A stretch of DNA of 64,000 bases from Methylobacterium sp. PvR107 (GCF_017833295.1 NZ_JAFIBW010000001.1:5828001-5892000); one strand, 5' to 3'. Shown: positions 35,027 through 44,553, counted from the stretch's first letter. Numbers and translations are program-made. Notes: generated from the sequence alone by a model not told the origin.

Positions 35027-36445
35027 TCATGGTGGGAAGCGCGGCGATCCCATCGCCGGATCTACCTCCTCAAGCGCCCTGATTGAGCGCACGATCGCCG
35101 CGTAATCTCGCCATAGCCGGTAGTGGACGACGTTCCGCGCTCGACCTGACCGGACCCGAACGATCAGGCGATGCTTGATCATCTGGGGGATCAGCGGATC
35201 GATGTCGGTGTGCCCCGTGCGGATAATCCCCCCGTGTGCCAGCAGGATAGCCAGCACCTTAGTCAGGAGGGGCCCGTTCCCACACACAGTGGATAGCTTC
35301 GCGATGAGCACCACGAGCTTGTGGGTCGGCCGTCCCCGCGGAATGCTCTCGTGGAACTCGGACACCCATTGCGCCAGGCGCCGCGCAGCATCCGCAGAGG
35401 TCCCCCGGAGGAGATTGGCCATCCCGTTTGGGGAGCCAGCGTACTCGGTGGATCGCAGGCCGGCGATGGCAGCCGGCTCCTGCTGGAACCGGACCTCCAC
35501 CCGTACGCGCTCAAGGGTCTTGGCGTACAGGACCAGGTAGGCTCCCTTTCGTTCCAGTCCCATGGACAAGGATCGCGCGTTGTCCTGGCGGACGGCCTCA
35601 GTGCGCACGTGGCGCTCGTACGTGCGGACCCCAACCTCGCGACTGAGGCTCAAGGCGTAGGGCTCGACGCGTCGGATAGCTTCGATAGCGTTGTCGGTCG
35701 TGTACTCGTGGTAGTGCTCGACCTGCTGTAGGCTCCAGGCCTCGGGTGAGGGGAGGTCCAGCAACGGCTCGAACCTATCTAGGCCACTCTCTCCCTCAGC
35801 CCCGACTTCGTAGGGGGTGCCGATCGCTATGGACATACACGCGGCGATCCGGTGGGCGTAGTCCTGGCAGAACCTCGGCCAATCTAGAGCGATCGCCGCC
35901 TGGATCAGGTCGTCGGGAATGACGTTGTCCGAGCCGTCAAGGGTTCGGCCCCGCAGCACCTCGGCACGATCACTCCAGGATCTCAGATCGTAGGAGTGCA
36001 GGGCAGGGACGGCCTTAGCCACGACTTCGGGCGCCATGTGAGCAAACAGGCGCGTCGGGTTCAACGTGATTTCAGCGTGCCCTCGATACGGGTGAACACT
36101 AGCCTGAGCGCGCCGCCGGGTGCCGCCTGACGTTGCACGAACCGGCCAGAATGACAGCTTCGCACTGAAGAGCCATTGGCTCGGCCTGAACTCGATGGTG
36201 TGCAGGCCAGCCGGCGTCCGACCATACCGGAATGGTCCTACCCCCTTTCGCTCTTGCAGATACGCGTAGAGGTCCCCCGCGGTGCGGCGGATGCCGATGG
36301 TGGGCACGTGGAAGCGGACGCGGTCGATCCAGAGGGGGTCACGCTCGGCGTTTTGGCCGGTGCAACCGGTTTCACTGGCGGAGAATGAGCGGAGGGCTTG
36401 GGCACGCTCGCGATACCGTGGGGGCGGGCTCTTCGGTTCAGGCAT
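35027..36445 (-). CDS. Large uncharacterised protein, possible replication-initiator-like
   Basis: A 472-aa protein, unrecognised. Visible: IRRTAGDLYAYLQERKGVGPF, a basic stretch GTRRRAQASVHPYRGHAEI, SMGLERKGAYLVLYAKTLER and VRVEVRFQQEPAAIAGLRS. The last two recall the YxK...E.R.E region of phage/plasmid replication initiators of the II/X type, but the resemblance is slight. ATG 36445 is one start option; motif copy E would then lie within codons 24-30, so a later start is possible. The iteron-like repeats lie just past its 3' end. Confidence 0.5.
   Translation of the reverse strand: MPEPKSPPPRYRERAQALRSFSASETGCTGQNAERDPLWIDRVRFHVPTIGIRRTAGDLYAYLQERKGVGPFRYGRTPAGLHTIEFRPSQWLFSAKLSFWPVRATSGGTRRRAQASVHPYRGHAEITLNPTRLFAHMAPEVVAKAVPALHSYDLRSWSDRAEVLRGRTLDGSDNVIPDDLIQAAIALDWPRFCQDYAHRIAACMSIAIGTPYEVGAEGESGLDRFEPLLDLPSPEAWSLQQVEHYHEYTTDNAIEAIRRVEPYALSLSREVGVRTYERHVRTEAVRQDNARSLSMGLERKGAYLVLYAKTLERVRVEVRFQQEPAAIAGLRSTEYAGSPNGMANLLRGTSADAARRLAQWVSEFHESIPRGRPTHKLVVLIAKLSTVCGNGPLLTKVLAILLAHGGIIRTGHTDIDPLIPQMIKHRLIVRVRSGRARNVVHYRLWRDYAAIVRSIRALEEVDPAMGSPRFPP
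36360..36377. repeat. Island 20-bp motif, copy E
   Basis: GTGCAACCGGTTTCACTG at the 5' end region of the large uncharacterised gene; it reads SETGCTG in that frame if the upstream start is used. Confidence 0.7.
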
Positions 36446-36655
36446 GCGGAATGGCGATACCAGTGGGCTTCTGTAGAGGGGGGAGCGACTGACGAAGCGG
36501 ACATAGCTGTGGGGACCGCCAGCGATCCTTAACAGACCCTCGGAAGGTCCGCTTCGCGGCGGTTTGATGGACGTCGACCAAAGACCGGGTCGGGTGGAAA
36601 GCCGCCGGTCCGCTCTTCGCCTCGTATCGCTCAAAGCGGACCTCGCAGCCGAAGT
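36446..36655. other. Non-coding gap
   Basis: No gene seen; contains cggaaggtccgcttcg-type sequence like other gaps in the island. Confidence 0.35.
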
Positions 36656-37054
36656 TCAGGACCCGGAATACTCCCCGTCGGCGACCTGCTCCATCCACGT
36701 CACGGCCTTGCCGTCGAGCCGCTCCTGGATCGCGATGTGGGTCATCGCTGTCGACGCGGTGGCCCCGTGCCAATGCCGCTCGTTCGGCTCGAACCAGACC
36801 ACGTCGCCCGGCGCAATTTCCTCGATCGGGCCGCCCTCACGCTGGACCCAGCCGCGCCCGAACGTGACGATCAGCGTCTGGCCGAGCGGGTGCGTATGCC
36901 ACGCCGTGCGTGCGCCGGGCTCGAAGGTGACGCTCGCCATCGCGACGCGGGCTGGATCGGGAGCGCTGTGAAGTGGATCGATCCGCACCGTGCCGGTGAA
37001 CCAATCGGACGGTCCTGCGCCCGAGGGCTGACTACCGCTGCGCTTGATGTCCAT
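36656..37054 (-). CDS. Cupin-domain protein
   Basis: A 132-aa single-domain cupin. [16 protein letters not shown] and [16 protein letters not shown] carry the two histidine metal motifs. Related proteins are often annotated as carboxymuconolactone decarboxylase-associated cupins. ATG 37054 has AGAGG 9 bp upstream; an alternative ATG is at 37063. It lies 34 bp behind the SDR gene on the same strand and is probably in the same unit. Confidence 0.85.
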   Translation of the reverse strand: MDIKRSGSQPSGAGPSDWFTGTVRIDPLHSAPDPARVAMASVTFEPGARTAWHTHPLGQTLIVTFGRGWVQREGGPIEEIAPGDVVWFEPNERHWHGATASTAMTHIAIQERLDGKAVTWMEQVADGEYSGS

Positions 37055-37088
37055 GGGATCCATCCTCTGTCCGGTTCAGAAACGCGCG

Positions 37089-37835
37089 TCAGAGCGACCA
37101 GCCGCCGTCGACCGAGATCGCCGCACCCGTGACGAACGCCCCGAGGTCGGAACACATCCACAGGACGGCTTCGGCGATCTCCTCGGGCTTGCCGAGCCGC
37201 CCGACGGGCTCAAGGTCGATCGCCTTCTGGATGTCGCCGCCGGTAAAGCGGTCCATCATCGGCGTCTCGATGTTTCCGGGCAGGACGGCATTTACCCGGA
37301 TGTTCGCCTTCGCATAATCGAGGGCGGCCGACTTGGTCAGGCCGATGAGGGCGTGCTTGGAGGCGGCGTAGCTCGCGCCGCCCGCTACGCCCCTGATGCC
37401 AGCGCCGGAGGAAGTGTTAACCAACACGCCGCCGCCCTGGCGCAGCATCTGCGCGATCTCGTGCTTCATGCACACGAATGTGCCGCGCAGGTTGATGTCG
37501 AGGATGCGGTCCCACTCGTCGAGGGTGATCTCGTGGACGGGAGCGGCCTTGTTCTCAACGCCGGCATTGTTGAAGGCGCAGTCGATGCGGCCGAACCGCT
37601 CGGCGGTTTTGGCAACCGCCGCCTCGACATCCTCCGGCACCGACACGTCGCACCGGATCGCGAGCACCTCGCCGCTCGCCGCTTCGATCTCGGCGCGAAG
37701 CTGATCGAGCGCTGCCTCTGTCCGGTCGGTGATCGCGACCTGCGCGCCTTCCCGCGCGAAGGCGAGCGCGGCGGCGCGGCCGATACCGCTGGCCGCGCCC
37801 GTGATGAAAGCGACTTTTCCGGTGAAGCGATGCAT
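37089..37835 (-). CDS. SDR family oxidoreductase
   Basis: A 248-aa classical SDR: KVAFITGAASGIGRAAALAFA, CAFNNAGVENKAAPVHEI, and the catalytic SSGAGIRGVAGGASYAASKHAL. C terminus FVTGAAISVDGGWSL. Of the type often annotated as glucose 1-dehydrogenase or generic. It is followed by the cupin gene and preceded by a LysR regulator on the same strand. Confidence 0.88.
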   Translation of the reverse strand: MHRFTGKVAFITGAASGIGRAAALAFAREGAQVAITDRTEAALDQLRAEIEAASGEVLAIRCDVSVPEDVEAAVAKTAERFGRIDCAFNNAGVENKAAPVHEITLDEWDRILDINLRGTFVCMKHEIAQMLRQGGGVLVNTSSGAGIRGVAGGASYAASKHALIGLTKSAALDYAKANIRVNAVLPGNIETPMMDRFTGGDIQKAIDLEPVGRLGKPEEIAEAVLWMCSDLGAFVTGAAISVDGGWSL

Positions 37836-37950
37836 GTCTCGATCTCTCAGCTGACCTCGATGGGCCAGACGTAGACATCGAGCGGGCTGACGATCAGCCG
37901 CTTGATCCTCATCGGAACGATGAGCCCCGCTCAACGCCGGAGTACGACCG

Positions 37951-38865
37951 CTACAGGTTGAGCGGCCTGACCTCACGGATCAGATCGATGAGGAACCGCA
38001 ATCCGGTCGGCAGTTGGCGTCGTCCGGGGAAATAGACATGAAAGCCGGGCCCCATCGGAGCCCAGTCCGCCAGCGCGACGCGGAGTTCGCCGCGCTCGAC
38101 CGAAGGCGCGACGCACGGCTCAGGCAGGTAGGCCAGACCGCCGCCGGCCACCGCGAGCGCCAAGCCGAATTGCGTGTTGTCGATCGTTACCGCCCCGGGG
38201 ACGTCGAGCGCGATGGCCTCGTCCGCCCTCTCGAATTCCCAGCGGTAGAGGCTCTCGTCGCCGAGCCGAATGCGCATGCAGCGGTGGGCTGCGAGGTCGC
38301 GCGGATGATCCGGCGTCCCATGCCGATCGAAATAGGCCGGCGCGCCGACCACGACCCAGCGCAGGTCGGCCGACAGACGTTGAGCGACCATGTCCTGAGG
38401 GACCGAGCCCCCGTAGCGGATGCCGGCATCGGCTCCGGTCTCCACGACGTCGAGCAGGTCGTTAGACACCCGGACGTCGACCTCGATCTTTGGATGACGC
38501 TCGTGGAAGAGCGGGAGCACGGGGGCGAGCAGCAGCGTGCTCGCGTGCTCCAGCACGTTGAGCCGGATCCGCCCTATGGCCTTGGTTGGCTCCCGGTGCT
38601 GGTTGAGCACGTCGAGCGCGGAGCCGATCGCCGCGAACGGAGCCTCCAGCGAAGCGAGCAGATCTTCCCCTGCCGCCGTAAGTGTGACGCTGCGGCTGGT
38701 GCGGTTGATAAAGCGGACGCCGTGGCGCGCCTCCATCGCCTTGAGCGCATGGCTTAAGGCGGAGGCGCTAACGCCAAGCTCCAGACCCGCCCGCCGGAAG
38801 CTGCGGTGGCGCGCGATGGCGAGAAAGGTCCCGAGGTCGGCCAGATCGGTTCGATTGATCCGCAT
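37951..38865 (-). CDS. LysR-family transcriptional regulator
   Basis: A 304-aa regulator. MRINRTDLADLGTFLAIARHRSFRRAGLELGVSASALSHALKAME is the HTH; the effector domain has PAYFDRHGTPDHPRDL and LAVAGGGLAYLPEPCV. ATG 38865 is fixed by the HTH. In this SDR-cupin-LysR block all genes face the same way, so autoregulation of the block is plausible. Confidence 0.88.
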   Translation of the reverse strand: MRINRTDLADLGTFLAIARHRSFRRAGLELGVSASALSHALKAMEARHGVRFINRTSRSVTLTAAGEDLLASLEAPFAAIGSALDVLNQHREPTKAIGRIRLNVLEHASTLLLAPVLPLFHERHPKIEVDVRVSNDLLDVVETGADAGIRYGGSVPQDMVAQRLSADLRWVVVGAPAYFDRHGTPDHPRDLAAHRCMRIRLGDESLYRWEFERADEAIALDVPGAVTIDNTQFGLALAVAGGGLAYLPEPCVAPSVERGELRVALADWAPMGPGFHVYFPGRRQLPTGLRFLIDLIREVRPLNL

Positions 38866-39060
38866 AGGGCCAGTGGAGTGTCTGCTAGCGGGAAAGCAAT
38901 CCGTATCGCGGCGTGACCGCGTTGGGTCGGAATGGGACCGTCCGCTTTTGCGATCAGCCTGTTCCGAGGCAGACATCCTCCGCAAAGCCAGGGGCAGCTG
39001 ACCTTGCCCCCTGGATTGCCCTCGATCTGAAGCTAGGGTCCGTCGATCAGGAGACGGACG

Positions 39061-39327
39061 ATGAAGAAGAGCCGGTTCAGTGAAGAGCAGATTATCGGCA
39101 TCCTGAAGGAGCAGCAGGCTGGCCTGCCGGTCGCCGATATCTGTCGCCGCCACGGCATCAGCGACGCGACGTTCTACACATGGCGTTCGCGCTACGGTGG
39201 CATGGAGGTCTCGGATGCGCGGCGTCTGAAGGCGCTCGATGAGGAGAACCGCAAGCTCAAGAAGCTCCTGGCCGAGGCGATGCTCGACGTGGCCACGCTG
39301 CGCGAGGCACTGGGAAAAAACTTCTAA
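39061..39327 (+). CDS. IS3 OrfA (element 2)
   Basis: An 88-aa protein: [39 protein letters not shown] and a coiled coil [17 protein letters not shown]. The run AAAAAAC at 39315-39321 is a -1 slippery heptamer just before the stop. Confidence 0.9.
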   Translation: MKKSRFSEEQIIGILKEQQAGLPVADICRRHGISDATFYTWRSRYGGMEVSDARRLKALDEENRKLKKLLAEAMLDVATLREALGKNF

Positions 39328-39350
39328 CGCCTGGAGCACGGAGAACAGCC

Positions 39351-40172
39351 GTGAGCTGGGCCATCGAGGAGAAGGGCTATTCGCAGCGTCGCGCCTGTGG
39401 GCTGATCGGCCTGGAGCCGAAGACATACCGCTACGCCCCGACCCGTGATGATGATGCGGCCGTGCGGGTACGCCTGCGCAGCCTGGCCGGCGAGCGTCGT
39501 CGCTTTGGCTATCGGCGCCTGCTTATCCTGCTGCGGCGGGAGGGCCTTAAGCTGAATCACAAGAAGCTGTTCCGGCTCTACCGGGAGGAGCGGCTGTCGG
39601 TGCGCAGGCGGGGTGGGCGCAAACGAGCCCTAGGGACGCGGGCACCGGCCGCCGTGCCGCAGGAGCCGAACCAGCGCTGGAGCCTCGACTTCGTCTCCGA
39701 CACGCTCGACGACGGACGGCGCTTCCGCATCCTCGTCGTGGTCGACGACTGCACGCGGGAGTGCCTGGCGCTCGTGGTCGACACGTCGCTGTCCGGCCAG
39801 CGGGTCGCGCGCGAACTCGACCGGATCATCGCGGATCGGGGCAAGCCGGTTATGATCGTCTCGGACAACGGCACCGAGCTGACCTCGCACGCCATTCTTC
39901 GCTGGCAGGAGGAGCGTGCGGTCGCGTGGCACTACATCGCTCCCGGCAAGCCGCAGCAGAACGGCTTCGTTGAAAGCTTGAACGGGCGCTTGCGCGACGA
40001 GTGCTTGAACGAGCATCTCTTCCGGAGCCTGTCGGCGGCTCGGACCATCATCGAGGCGTGGCGGGTGGACTACAACACCTGCCGCCCTCACACGAGCCTC
40101 GGCGGACTCACCCCGAACGCGTTTGCAACCCGGTCCAAACAGGACCAGAACCAGAACGGACTCTGGTTATGA
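39351..40172 (+). CDS. IS3 transposase OrfB (element 2)
   Basis: A 273-aa catalytic part. [30 protein letters not shown] and [20 protein letters not shown] are the DDE regions. It can be read from GTG 39351 or by frameshift from orfA. Intact. Confidence 0.92.
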   Translation: MSWAIEEKGYSQRRACGLIGLEPKTYRYAPTRDDDAAVRVRLRSLAGERRRFGYRRLLILLRREGLKLNHKKLFRLYREERLSVRRRGGRKRALGTRAPAAVPQEPNQRWSLDFVSDTLDDGRRFRILVVVDDCTRECLALVVDTSLSGQRVARELDRIIADRGKPVMIVSDNGTELTSHAILRWQEERAVAWHYIAPGKPQQNGFVESLNGRLRDECLNEHLFRSLSAARTIIEAWRVDYNTCRPHTSLGGLTPNAFATRSKQDQNQNGLWL

Positions 40173-40199
40173 ACGGGGGCAAACAGGGGGCAAGGTCAG

Positions 40200-40325
40200 T
40201 TCAATCCGGCTCCTGGCGGCCTCGCCGCCCCGGAGACGAGCCTGGACACCAACCCGAACGGGACGCAGCTCGGAACACCGAGCCAGCTCTCGGGCAGCGT
40301 CGGATCGAGCCTTTCGGGGCGGTAG
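40200..40325 (+). pseudogene. C-terminal remnant of a hypothetical gene cut by IS3
   Basis: In frame after the IS end: FNPAPGGLAAPETSLDT then TQLGTPSQLSGSVGSSLSGR and stop. The low-complexity Pro/Ser/Gly tail resembles small exported proteins. The 5' part is missing. Confidence 0.4.
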
Positions 40326-40705
40326 CCGGTCCTGGTCGACCCATAGGCCCGTTTCCAGAGCCGTCCCCGACCCGGTAGCCGCGCAAGCGGCAGCCGGAAC
40401 ATGCGGCCTTCGGCCGGTCGCGGAGGCCACCGCCTCCGCTTCCACAGGGTGAGATCCGGATCAGACCGAAACCGCCTTGGAGCGGCGACGACCAGGCCGG
40501 GTCCGTTTCCCGCGGCCTCATCCTGAGATGCCCGCGGGAGCGGGCCGCGAAGGTGGTCTCCGGGATCGCGCGGCTGGCTGGAGCCCTCCTTCGAGGCAGC
40601 CGCTGCGCGGCCGCACCTCAGGATGAGGTCGTTGAGGGGATGATCCAAGTCCACACCACGTCCCGCGTCCCGTCATCGGCCGGCACACCGTGATCGGGAC
40701 CAGCT
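40326..40705. other. Gap holding repeat copy 2
   Basis: No gene seen besides the dispersed palindrome at 40516-40629. Confidence 0.5.
40516..40629. repeat. Dispersed ~110-bp palindromic intergenic repeat, copy 2
   Basis: Outer arms cctcatcctgagatgcccg and gcacctcaggatgagg; inner ctggagccctccttcgaggc as in copy 1. Left half more diverged. Confidence 0.75.
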
Positions 40706-40972
40706 CTAGCGCCCCCCGAGGCCCGGCCGACCGCCGACAGGGCCGATTGCGTTGGGGCCGGTGTTCGGGGCGGGCGTCGCGGCCTCGTTCCGCTGGCTGT
40801 TCATCCGGAGCGTGTCGCTCTGGGTCGTCTGCTGCTGCTGCAGGGTGCGCATTTGGCTGTCCCGGCCCATCGACTGGTTGGCGGCGTTGGGATTGTTCTG
40901 CTGCACCTGGGCGAGGACGGGGGTGGTGACGGCCGACGACAGGCAGAGGCCAGCCAGGAGAAGCGCGCGCAT
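40706..40972 (-). CDS. Small exported hypothetical protein
   Basis: An 88-aa protein with a signal peptide MRALLLAGLCLSSAVTTPVLAQ, then an Asn/Gln-rich mature part (QQNNPNAANQSMGRD, MRTLQQQQTTQSDTLRMN) and a Gly/Pro tail. ATG 40972 fits the signal peptide. Function unknown. The composition suggests a periplasmic or surface protein. Confidence 0.65.
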   Translation of the reverse strand: MRALLLAGLCLSSAVTTPVLAQVQQNNPNAANQSMGRDSQMRTLQQQQTTQSDTLRMNSQRNEAATPAPNTGPNAIGPVGGRPGLGGR

Positions 40973-41228
40973 GAGGGAACTCCCGTGGTGAAGGGTCTCG
41001 CAGATCCGACACTTTCGGGGCCCACCAAGTTCCATCCGCGATCGCCTGCCCGGTTGCCGAACCCGGCTCCTGCGCGGGACCGACGCACGGGCATCGCGCG
41101 TCGCGCGCCAGTTCTGCGCGTCCCCGACGGTGCGATAGGTTAGCCGAGTCTTGCATTGCGCCGGCCGTCTTCACCTCTTGTTAACGGGTCCGGGCGACGC
41201 TGCCGGCAGTTGGGTTGAGAGGCGTGAC

Positions 41229-41519
41229 ATGCGGGCACTGGCGGCGGAGGACGAGCAGGCAGTCGAGCGGTTGACGCTCCGGCTTCTTCACGACGCCTAT
41301 TGCGACCTCGCGGCGGTGCTGCGCGGCGCGCAACCGCAGGCGGCCGCGGCGATCCTCGGCGTGATGGAGCAACGCGTGACCGACGTCCTCGCCCGGATCT
41401 GCCGGCAGGGCTTGGAAGGGCCGGCCTCGGTGGCGATCGCGGTCGCGGTCGGCGAGCGGATCGGCGAGATCATGGACCAAGCGCACGGCCGGGACGGTCA
41501 GGCGGCGCTCGCGGCCTGA
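41229..41519 (+). CDS. Hypothetical protein (96 aa)
   Basis: A small helical protein (MRALAAEDEQAVERLTLRLL, AAAAILGVMEQRVTDVLARI, IGEIMDQAHG). ATG 41229 is used. No domain recognised. It stands alone with 200 bp of non-coding sequence on either side. Confidence 0.5.
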   Translation: MRALAAEDEQAVERLTLRLLHDAYCDLAAVLRGAQPQAAAAILGVMEQRVTDVLARICRQGLEGPASVAIAVAVGERIGEIMDQAHGRDGQAALAA

Positions 41520-41744
41520 GCGACGCGGCTGGATGGCAGCCGCGGCCGCTTCAGGATCCGCAACGACCCATCCCCGCGCGTCGCACACGGGCTGGTGCCG
41601 CGACTGACATCGGCATGCGAACGCGGGCCTCGTCTTGACGACGTTCGCGTCCGGCGGCGTGTCCGCACGCCGAGCGTTGTGGCGGCGTGCGATTTTGGGC
41701 ATGGGTCACGCGCATGTCGCAGCGTCAGCATCGGTAGGAATGCC

Positions 41745-43172
41745 GTGAGCAGTCTGAAATTCGGGACGAGCGGGCTGCGGGGTCTCGTGACGGACCTCGT
41801 GGGCGGCCCGTGCTACGCCTATGCCGGCGCCTTCTTCCGATCGGTTCCGGCCGGGAACAGCAGGCGCGAGGTCGTGATCGGGCGGGACCTTCGGGCAAGC
41901 AGCCCCGGCCTCGCCGCGACAGTGGCGCATGCTGCTGCGGCGGCCGGCTTCACGGCGGTCGATTGTGGTGCCCTCCCCACCCCGGCCCTCGCCCTCGAGG
42001 CGATGCGGCGCGGCGCCTATGCCGTCATGGTCACCGGCAGCCACATCCCCGAGGACCGCAACGGTCTGAAATTCTATCGGCCCGACGGCGAGATCACCAA
42101 AGCCGACGAGGCCGCCATCCTGGCCGCTCTGGGCGACATCGCAGCGTCCGGCGCGACGACGTCCCCCGTCCCGCCCGTGCCGGAGCCCAATGCCATCGCG
42201 CGCTATCGCGAGCGCTACCGCGCGGCCTTCGCGCCCCGGATCCTGGAGGGTCTGCGCATCGCGGTGTATCAGCAGAGCTCGGTCGCGCGCGATCTGCTGA
42301 CGGATCTGCTGGCCGGCTTCGGTGCCAGCGCGACGCCGATCGGCCGGTCCGACACCTTCGTGCCGATCGATACCGAGGCGCATCGTCCCGAGGACGTCGC
42401 GTTCATCCGGCGCGTCATGGCGTCCGGCGACTACGACGCGCTGGTGACCACCGACGGTGACGCCGATCGGCCCCTAATGGCGGACGGCACCGGGCAGATC
42501 GTGCGGGGCGACGTGCTCGGGCTCGTCACGGCCCGCTACCTGGGCGCCGATACGGCCGTGGTGCCGGTGACGGCCTGCTCGGCCCTGGAGCGATCGGGCG
42601 GCTTCACGCAGGTCATCCGCACCAAGGTCGGCTCGCCCTTCGTCATCGCCGGCATGGAGCAGGCGCGACGCGCCGGGGCTCGGGCTGTGATCGGCTTCGA
42701 GGCCAACGGCGGCTTCCTGCTGGGGTCGGACGTCCGCGTCGGCGAGAACATCCTGGGTCTCCTGCCGACCCGCGACGCGATGCTGCCCATCCTGGCGTCG
42801 CTCGCGGCGGCGCGCGCGGCCGGCCTGTCGCTGGCCGATCTGGTCGCCTCGCTCGATGCGGGCGAGATGGCGAGCGACCGGCTTCCGAACACGCCCGCGG
42901 AGCGGAGCGGCGCCTTTCTCGCGCGTCTCGGCGAGGCGGGTTTCCGAGACGATTTCCTCAGGCCGATCGGTTCGCCGCAGGCCGTCGATCAGCAGGACGG
43001 CATCCGGATCGATCTGGACGGTGGACGGACGATTCACTTCCGAGCCTCGGGCAACGCCCCGGAACTGCGATGCTATGCGGAGGCCAGATCGGCCCGGGAC
43101 GCCGCGGACCTCGTCCGGTGGGGGCTGAAGGCCGCCGTGTCAGCCATGGCGGAAGAGGGCGCACGGGCTTGA
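41745..43172 (+). CDS. Phosphomannomutase/phosphoglucomutase family enzyme
   Basis: A 475-aa alpha-D-phosphohexomutase. All four signatures are visible: active serine VMVTGSHIPEDRNGLKFY, metal loop DALVTTDGDADRPL, sugar loop VIGFEANGGFLLG, and phosphate loop FRASGNAPELRCY. GTG 41745 starts at SSLKFGTSGLRGLV, the family N terminus. The surrounding glycan genes suggest supply of mannose- or glucose-1-phosphate for surface polysaccharide; the SHIP motif (instead of SHNP) fits the ManB-like subgroup. Confidence 0.9.
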   Translation: MSSLKFGTSGLRGLVTDLVGGPCYAYAGAFFRSVPAGNSRREVVIGRDLRASSPGLAATVAHAAAAAGFTAVDCGALPTPALALEAMRRGAYAVMVTGSHIPEDRNGLKFYRPDGEITKADEAAILAALGDIAASGATTSPVPPVPEPNAIARYRERYRAAFAPRILEGLRIAVYQQSSVARDLLTDLLAGFGASATPIGRSDTFVPIDTEAHRPEDVAFIRRVMASGDYDALVTTDGDADRPLMADGTGQIVRGDVLGLVTARYLGADTAVVPVTACSALERSGGFTQVIRTKVGSPFVIAGMEQARRAGARAVIGFEANGGFLLGSDVRVGENILGLLPTRDAMLPILASLAAARAAGLSLADLVASLDAGEMASDRLPNTPAERSGAFLARLGEAGFRDDFLRPIGSPQAVDQQDGIRIDLDGGRTIHFRASGNAPELRCYAEARSARDAADLVRWGLKAAVSAMAEEGARA

Positions 43173-43382
43173 CGGCCGGGCGGCCCGGTATGACCTGCCA
43201 CGCGAGGATCGGACCGGGCCTTCGCACGCGGTGATGCGCAAAACCGTCCCGACCGCCTGCACAGCGCTGCGGACCGTCGCTATGGTGCCCCAGATCTGGG
43301 ACACACCGCGGCGTGCGATCGTCAACGCCGGTCGCGGTGCGCGTCCCGGCCTGATCCCCTTCCGGGCCCTCAAGGCTGCCGT

Positions 43383-43718
43383 ATGACGAAGAACCCCGTC
43401 CACGACCTCGACACGCGCTACATCCGCCAGATCCAGCAGCAGCAGATCGCGTTGGCGGTGATCAAGGCTGAGCGGGACGCGGCCCTGCGCGACCGCGACC
43501 AGGCGCGCGCGCGGTCCGACGCGATGGCCACGCTGGTCGATGCGCTGCTGGGCAGCCTGCGACCCTACGGGTTCAGCCGGAAGCTCTTCCTGTCGGCCAT
43601 CCGAAAGGCGGCGCGCGCAATCCCCGATCAGGGGCCGGACGCGCTCCAGCACACCGTCCTGTTCGACGGCGCGAACCGGATCCTGGGCACCCGGCCCCCC
43701 GGCCGCCTCCATCCCTGA
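43383..43718 (+). CDS. Hypothetical coiled-coil protein (111 aa)
   Basis: N-terminal coiled coil RYIRQIQQQQIALAVIKAERDAALRDRDQARARSD, then a basic C-terminal half. Seen in front of the FkbM gene; possibly part of the same glycan locus. Function unknown. Confidence 0.5.
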   Translation: MTKNPVHDLDTRYIRQIQQQQIALAVIKAERDAALRDRDQARARSDAMATLVDALLGSLRPYGFSRKLFLSAIRKAARAIPDQGPDALQHTVLFDGANRILGTRPPGRLHP

Positions 43719-43786
43719 CGCGAGATCGAGATCGCACAGCAGCGTCGGTATCGATCCATGCAATCCAGAAGGTGCAACTGCGGACC

Positions 43787-44539
43787 ATGAGTGCCGAGCT
43801 TCTGACGGTCTTCAACGCGCTGATCCATCTCAGAGACAATCTGGACGAGAAGCCGCACATCCTCCAGGCCGATCTCGAATTCCTCGCGTTCGCCGCGCGG
43901 ATGGCCCCGTACTCCAACGCGCAGCTGCTGCAGGATCTGTGGGTCCTGTACGAGCTGAAGGAGAAGCGGAACGGCTATTTCGTCGAGTTCGGTGCCTGTG
44001 ACGGCGTCAGCCTCAGCAACACGCTCCTGCTCGAGAAGACCTTCGGCTGGCAGGGTGCCCTGGCGGAGCCGGCCCGCGCCTGGCACGCGGCGCTGTATCG
44101 CAATCGCAACTGTTACATCACCGATCGCTGCGTCTACAAAACCGATGGGATTGAGGTCCTGTTCAACGAGGTCGATATCGGCGAGCTGTCGGGTGTCGAA
44201 GATCTGATCACGGGTGATTTCCACGCGGATGCCCGCCAGCAGGGCGTCCAATACGCGGTCAAGACGATCTCGCTCGACCGTTTCCTGTCGGAGGCCCGCG
44301 CGCCCCGGCAGATCGACTATATGAGCCTCGACGTCGAGGGCGGCGAGTTCGATGTCCTGCAAAGCTTCGATTTCGCGAGCCGCGACATCGCCCTGATCAG
44401 CGTCGAGCACAATTTCTCGGACAGCCGCGGGAAGATCTACGATCTTCTGACCGGGCTGGGGTACCGTCGGCGGTTCCGGCACCTCTCTCTGTTCGACGAT
44501 TGGTACGCACGGCCCGATCTTCTCCCGGCGCAGGCCTGA
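43787..44539 (+). CDS. FkbM-family methyltransferase
   Basis: A 250-aa protein. GYFVEFGACDGVSLSNTLLLEKTFGWQGALAEPA is the FkbM motif I with the E(P/A)xR-like follow-up, and RQIDYMSLDVEGGEFDVLQSFDF the second signature. Such enzymes O-methylate sugars or lipids in surface glycans. ATG 43787 (MSAELL) is preferred; GTG 43772 is an alternative. Followed by a small gene 14 bp downstream. Confidence 0.86.
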   Translation: MSAELLTVFNALIHLRDNLDEKPHILQADLEFLAFAARMAPYSNAQLLQDLWVLYELKEKRNGYFVEFGACDGVSLSNTLLLEKTFGWQGALAEPARAWHAALYRNRNCYITDRCVYKTDGIEVLFNEVDIGELSGVEDLITGDFHADARQQGVQYAVKTISLDRFLSEARAPRQIDYMSLDVEGGEFDVLQSFDFASRDIALISVEHNFSDSRGKIYDLLTGLGYRRRFRHLSLFDDWYARPDLLPAQA

Positions 44540-44553
44540 CGGAGCCCTCTGTC

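Larger units (their letters stand above)
38999..40198 (+). mobile_element. IS3-family element 2 (IS407-like)
   Basis: About 1,200 bp with ends TGACCTTGCCCCCTG on both sides. No matching 3-bp target duplication (agc on the left, gtt on the right). It cuts off the 5' part of a gene whose tail remains at 40200-40325. Confidence 0.87.
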
